Shown here: in pieces, positions 49,314 through 51,734 of the stretch | How the letters are laid out: the number at the start of each line of letters is the position of its first letter | How positions within the stretch are numbered: position 1 is the stretch's first letter | Origin: DASRQK01 sp964401685 | GTDB taxonomy: Bacteria; Bacteroidota; Bacteroidia; Sphingobacteriales; Sphingobacteriaceae | NCBI GenBank assembly: GCA_964401685.1 | Contig: CAYNZH010000016.1 | Coordinates: forward strand, 1-51,734 | Length of the DNA stretch: 51,734 bases | Direction of reading: 5' to 3' | Position numbers and translations under genes: made by a program | Notes under the pieces: generated by a model | Databases searched by the model: none | Seen by the model: the letters and a program-made list of their open reading frames with translations, nothing else | Told to the model about the DNA's origin: nothing

Positions 49314-51734
49314 TTAGTCTTTATATAATTGGTTGAATAACAACTTGAACGTGTCGTGAGCTTGAGCACGGAAGGTAATTTCCGGTCCGAAAACATAAAG
49401 CTTGCCCTTGCCCACTTCTGCTTCGAATGCGGCGATTCCGTCTTTAAGGTAAGATTGTCCCCAGGACCAACCGCTTCTTAGCGGAGTTTCTGTGTCAAAC
49501 CACAACAGTGGTGTCACCGTTCCGGAAGCAATGGCATCTGTAGTCAACTTAAACACCGGACTTCTATTGAAGTAAATGTTTGTATAATCGCCTAAGCCCC
49601 AGTTTGCTGGCTGATTGACGTCTGTTTTCGCTAGTAGCACGCTACCCGGAGTGAAGTATTTGTCACTGCTAAGCGGGGTTTCAACACCGTTGACCATTTC
49701 GACCAGCGCATTTTTTACTGGTAAATCCAAGTGGAACGCGAGGTTGGCGCTGCTTCCAATGGTCACGATTTTTCCGCCGTCTTCCAGGAATTGCTTCAGC
49801 GCTGGAATCGAGTTTTCTGCCGTTATGCGTCCCCAACGATCTTTGTATTCGTCAGGAATATGTGCAGGTATTTCCGAACTGGCACTTCCTCCGAAACGAT
49901 TGAAAGCTCCAGAGCTAACACCCGGAATTGCACCGCCGACAAAAACGATCACGTCATATTTTGTGCGAAGATTGCCGTTGTCAATTTCCTGCGCAAAAAT
50001 CAAATCGAAATCATAGTCAAATTGCTCGCCAATCCAGCGGACCCATCCGGACGGCATCGATCCGCCATATGTATCCCAAAGTGCGATCCTCGACGGACTA
50101 ACCCGTTTTGTATTGGTAGGCCGGCGGCTCACGCTTTCAACCTTCACCCCGGTCTCTCTTGCTTGCTGCTCAAGCAGTTCGCGTACCTTGCGGCCAGAAC
50201 CCACATAGAAATCTCCATTGCTTAGATCTCGGTGTACTTCAACGCCTGCGTCGAGCAAATTGTTGACTGCCTTGAAACTAACATTTGATTTCGCACTCAA
50301 TCTGTAGTGACCACTACTTGGAACCGGTGAGTAAGGTACTGGAAGTAATTCGCCAACCGGTAACTTTTCAAATGGACCAGAAAAATCGTCTTGCAACCGT
50401 GTAAACGCTACGTTCATCAAGTAAGCTGGAGTCCAGCCCGCTGCATCATAGGGTGCGACTGGAGGGCCACCTTCGTACTGAAAATCATTGGGGTGATCCT
50501 GTGGTTCAAACATATCTAGAATATGTGGTCGGAATGCCTGATCTAGTTTTACCACATAACTGCCTGCCGGATAAGACACGCCTTCCACGGAAAAATCAGC
50601 GGTAGCCTGTTGAACCACGATGCCAGTTCCTATTAATGCATTTAAGAATCTCACTGCAGTAGGGAAATCCGCTTGGTCCGCGGGAATAATGTATCCCCTC
50701 GGATCTCTGAATTCAGGGTTCTCGATAACCGATTCCAAATGCTCCCGTGCGATGCCACGACGGCCGCCTCCTTGCTGATCGCCTTCTTGAGCATTTCTAT
50801 AAGACTCGTTGATCGCTTCGATTTTGGTGGGCGAGAATGACCAAGTATCTTTGGAACCTCGCTCTATAGAGTTTCTTCCCATTCTGTAAATGTTGTAAAG
50901 CATTTCATCACTGTGCCTTGCAGCATAATTCAGGACAGAATAGTTCAACGAAACAGAGTAATCAATTGACTGTTGGAAATACCAGCGTTGAGGGATGACT
51001 GGATTTGGACCGTCGCCATTCGGGAGTAGGCGGTAGGGCACCAAAGGAATCTCAAAAGGATTTGGCCCTCCGATAATTTCAGTGAGCAATCCCGCGATAT
51101 TATGGAAATAAGTGGTCGTCCTCAGTCCGCCATTGTACCAGGTCGAAAACACCGATCCACCACGCTGTGTATATCCCGGTTTTCCTTCTGAATTCAATCT
51201 GGTGTGCATGGCAGCACCAAGCGCATCAAGGCTTGTCATCAAAATTGGATCGAAGACATAGTTGTATGGATCTCTGTAGGGAGCGCCTGCGACGACTGTA
51301 CCAGCGGGTGCTGTCTGGTGATGGTTATACATTATTTGAGGAACCCACTCAACAAAAAGCTGCTTCGCAATATTCTGAGACTCTTTCATATTGAGCATGA
51401 AAAAATCACGGTTATTGTCATGGCCTATATATTTCTGATACATTACCGGCAAATTGGAAAGTGATCTTTGCTCGGGATTTGAGTTGCGCATATACCAGTT
51501 TCCGATCAACTCCTGGCCATCAGGATTTGCATGAACAAGCAATATAATGGTGTTATCGAGTATATTGAGCGTCTCCTCATCATTACGCGTTGCTAGTTCG
51601 TAAGCCATTTGTATGAGTTGGTGCATGGCAACGGTTTCTGTCGAATGCAATCCACCGTCAATCCACACCACTGATTTTCCTTCTTTGGCGAGCTTGCGCG
51701 CTTCTGTTTCGGAAATTTCAGCCCTCGCCATTGT
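49314..51734 (-). CDS. Large M14-family metallocarboxypeptidase, C-terminal part (5' end outside window)
   Basis: The frame stays open to the window edge, so the N-terminus is missing; about 805 residues are visible. The zinc-binding HxxE is in GGLHSTETVAMHQ (His and Glu about residues 28-32 of the visible part) and the third zinc histidine is likely in the MYNHHQTAPAGT segment. The GHDNNRDFFMLN block holds the substrate-binding Asn-Arg pair of M14 enzymes. The region from about 470 on contains GATase1-like alpha/beta segments (IVFVGGAIPG and KIVTIGSSANLAF), a tail found in long Bacteroidota M14 peptidases. An extracytoplasmic role is inferred. Confidence 0.9.
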   Translation of the reverse strand, partial: TMARAEISETEARKLAKEGKSVVWIDGGLHSTETVAMHQLIQMAYELATRNDEETLNILDNTIILLVHANPDGQELIGNWYMRNSNPEQRSLSNLPVMYQKYIGHDNNRDFFMLNMKESQNIAKQLFVEWVPQIMYNHHQTAPAGTVVAGAPYRDPYNYVFDPILMTSLDALGAAMHTRLNSEGKPGYTQRGGSVFSTWYNGGLRTTTYFHNIAGLLTEIIGGPNPFEIPLVPYRLLPNGDGPNPVIPQRWYFQQSIDYSVSLNYSVLNYAARHSDEMLYNIYRMGRNSIERGSKDTWSFSPTKIEAINESYRNAQEGDQQGGGRRGIAREHLESVIENPEFRDPRGYIIPADQADFPTAVRFLNALIGTGIVVQQATADFSVEGVSYPAGSYVVKLDQAFRPHILDMFEPQDHPNDFQYEGGPPVAPYDAAGWTPAYLMNVAFTRLQDDFSGPFEKLPVGELLPVPYSPVPSSGHYRLSAKSNVSFKAVNNLLDAGVEVHRDLSNGDFYVGSGRKVRELLEQQARETGVKVESVSRRPTNTKRVSPSRIALWDTYGGSMPSGWVRWIGEQFDYDFDLIFAQEIDNGNLRTKYDVIVFVGGAIPGVSSGAFNRFGGSASSEIPAHIPDEYKDRWGRITAENSIPALKQFLEDGGKIVTIGSSANLAFHLDLPVKNALVEMVNGVETPLSSDKYFTPGSVLLAKTDVNQPANWGLGDYTNIYFNRSPVFKLTTDAIASGTVTPLLWFDTETPLRSGWSWGQSYLKDGIAAFEAEVGKGKLYVFGPEITFRAQAHDTFKLLFNQLYKD

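Noticed and set aside
1..51734. Search for mobile elements, phage genes, CRISPR, toxin-antitoxin, restriction or biosynthetic clusters
   Set aside because: No transposase, integrase, Cas, restriction enzyme, toxin or large synthase was recognised; gene content is conserved core and phylum-typical genes.

Overview
The window looks like a core chromosomal segment of a Bacteroidota bacterium, probably of the Sphingobacteriales/Cytophagales side; the exact family is an inference. Evidence: promoters of the Bacteroidota type (TTTG, about 19-21 bases, then TAnnTTTG) before many genes; families largely typical of the phylum (DUF4783, DUF3822, TIGR02757/DUF2400, the GlmU-like NTP_transf_4 protein, L-lysine 6-transaminase, rpmE2 type L31, a short ProS without an editing insertion); and few Shine-Dalgarno sequences. 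I found no phage, transposon, CRISPR, toxin-antitoxin or defence locus, and no gene-free stretch above about 260 bases.

Layout. 1-5.6 kb: the 3' end of an OmpA-domain protein, an MBL-fold hydrolase, pckA, a Tat-exported GH109-like Gfo/Idh/MocA protein broken by a 100-N assembly gap, and divergent from it an N-acetylhexosamine-kinase-like gene. 5.7-8.9 kb: rpmE2, then a tightly coupled run of GlmU-like protein, tpiA and prmA (ATGA overlaps). 9-11.9 kb: a small XRE regulator, then on the minus strand L-lysine 6-transaminase and an ACC-deaminase-like PLP enzyme. 12-16.5 kb: a secreted Lys-rich coiled-coil protein, an RluD-like pseudouridine synthase coupled to a class IV aminotransferase, htpG and tRNA-His. 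16.5-20 kb (minus): YqgE/AlgH, a FadL-like barrel and a repeat-rich lipoprotein. 20-25.1 kb: proS, a cystathionine gamma-synthase-type gene, TIGR02757, a TlpA-like thioredoxin and pyrF. 25.1-32 kb: CNNM/CorC-type membrane protein, lon, a TPR protein, a lipoprotein and gpmI. 32-37.8 kb: DUF4783, nadC, plsY, M48 lipoprotein, pdxH, a YgaP-like DUF2892 protein, an NdpA-like nucleoid protein and a small barrel. 37.9-46.9 kb: gapA, ctlX, NUDIX, an ABC-2 exporter pair, a RecD/UvrD-like helicase, DUF3822-rsmD-coaD, accA. 47-51.7 kb: a glucoamylase-family protein and the C-terminal part of a large M14 peptidase.

The genes serve central carbon metabolism (pckA, tpiA, gapA, gpmI), cofactor and precursor synthesis (nadC, coaD, pdxH, pyrF, plsY, accA), translation (rpmE2, prmA, proS, rluD, rsmD, tRNA-His), protein quality control (htpG, lon, M48) and the cell envelope. 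The least routine points are a possible amino-sugar salvage neighbourhood at 3.2-7.2 kb, promoter boxes lying only 3-6 bases before start codons, overlapping divergent promoters at 44.0 kb, and several long perfect inverted repeats at gene borders. I see no strong candidate for a wholly new system; the window is mostly ordinary core genome.
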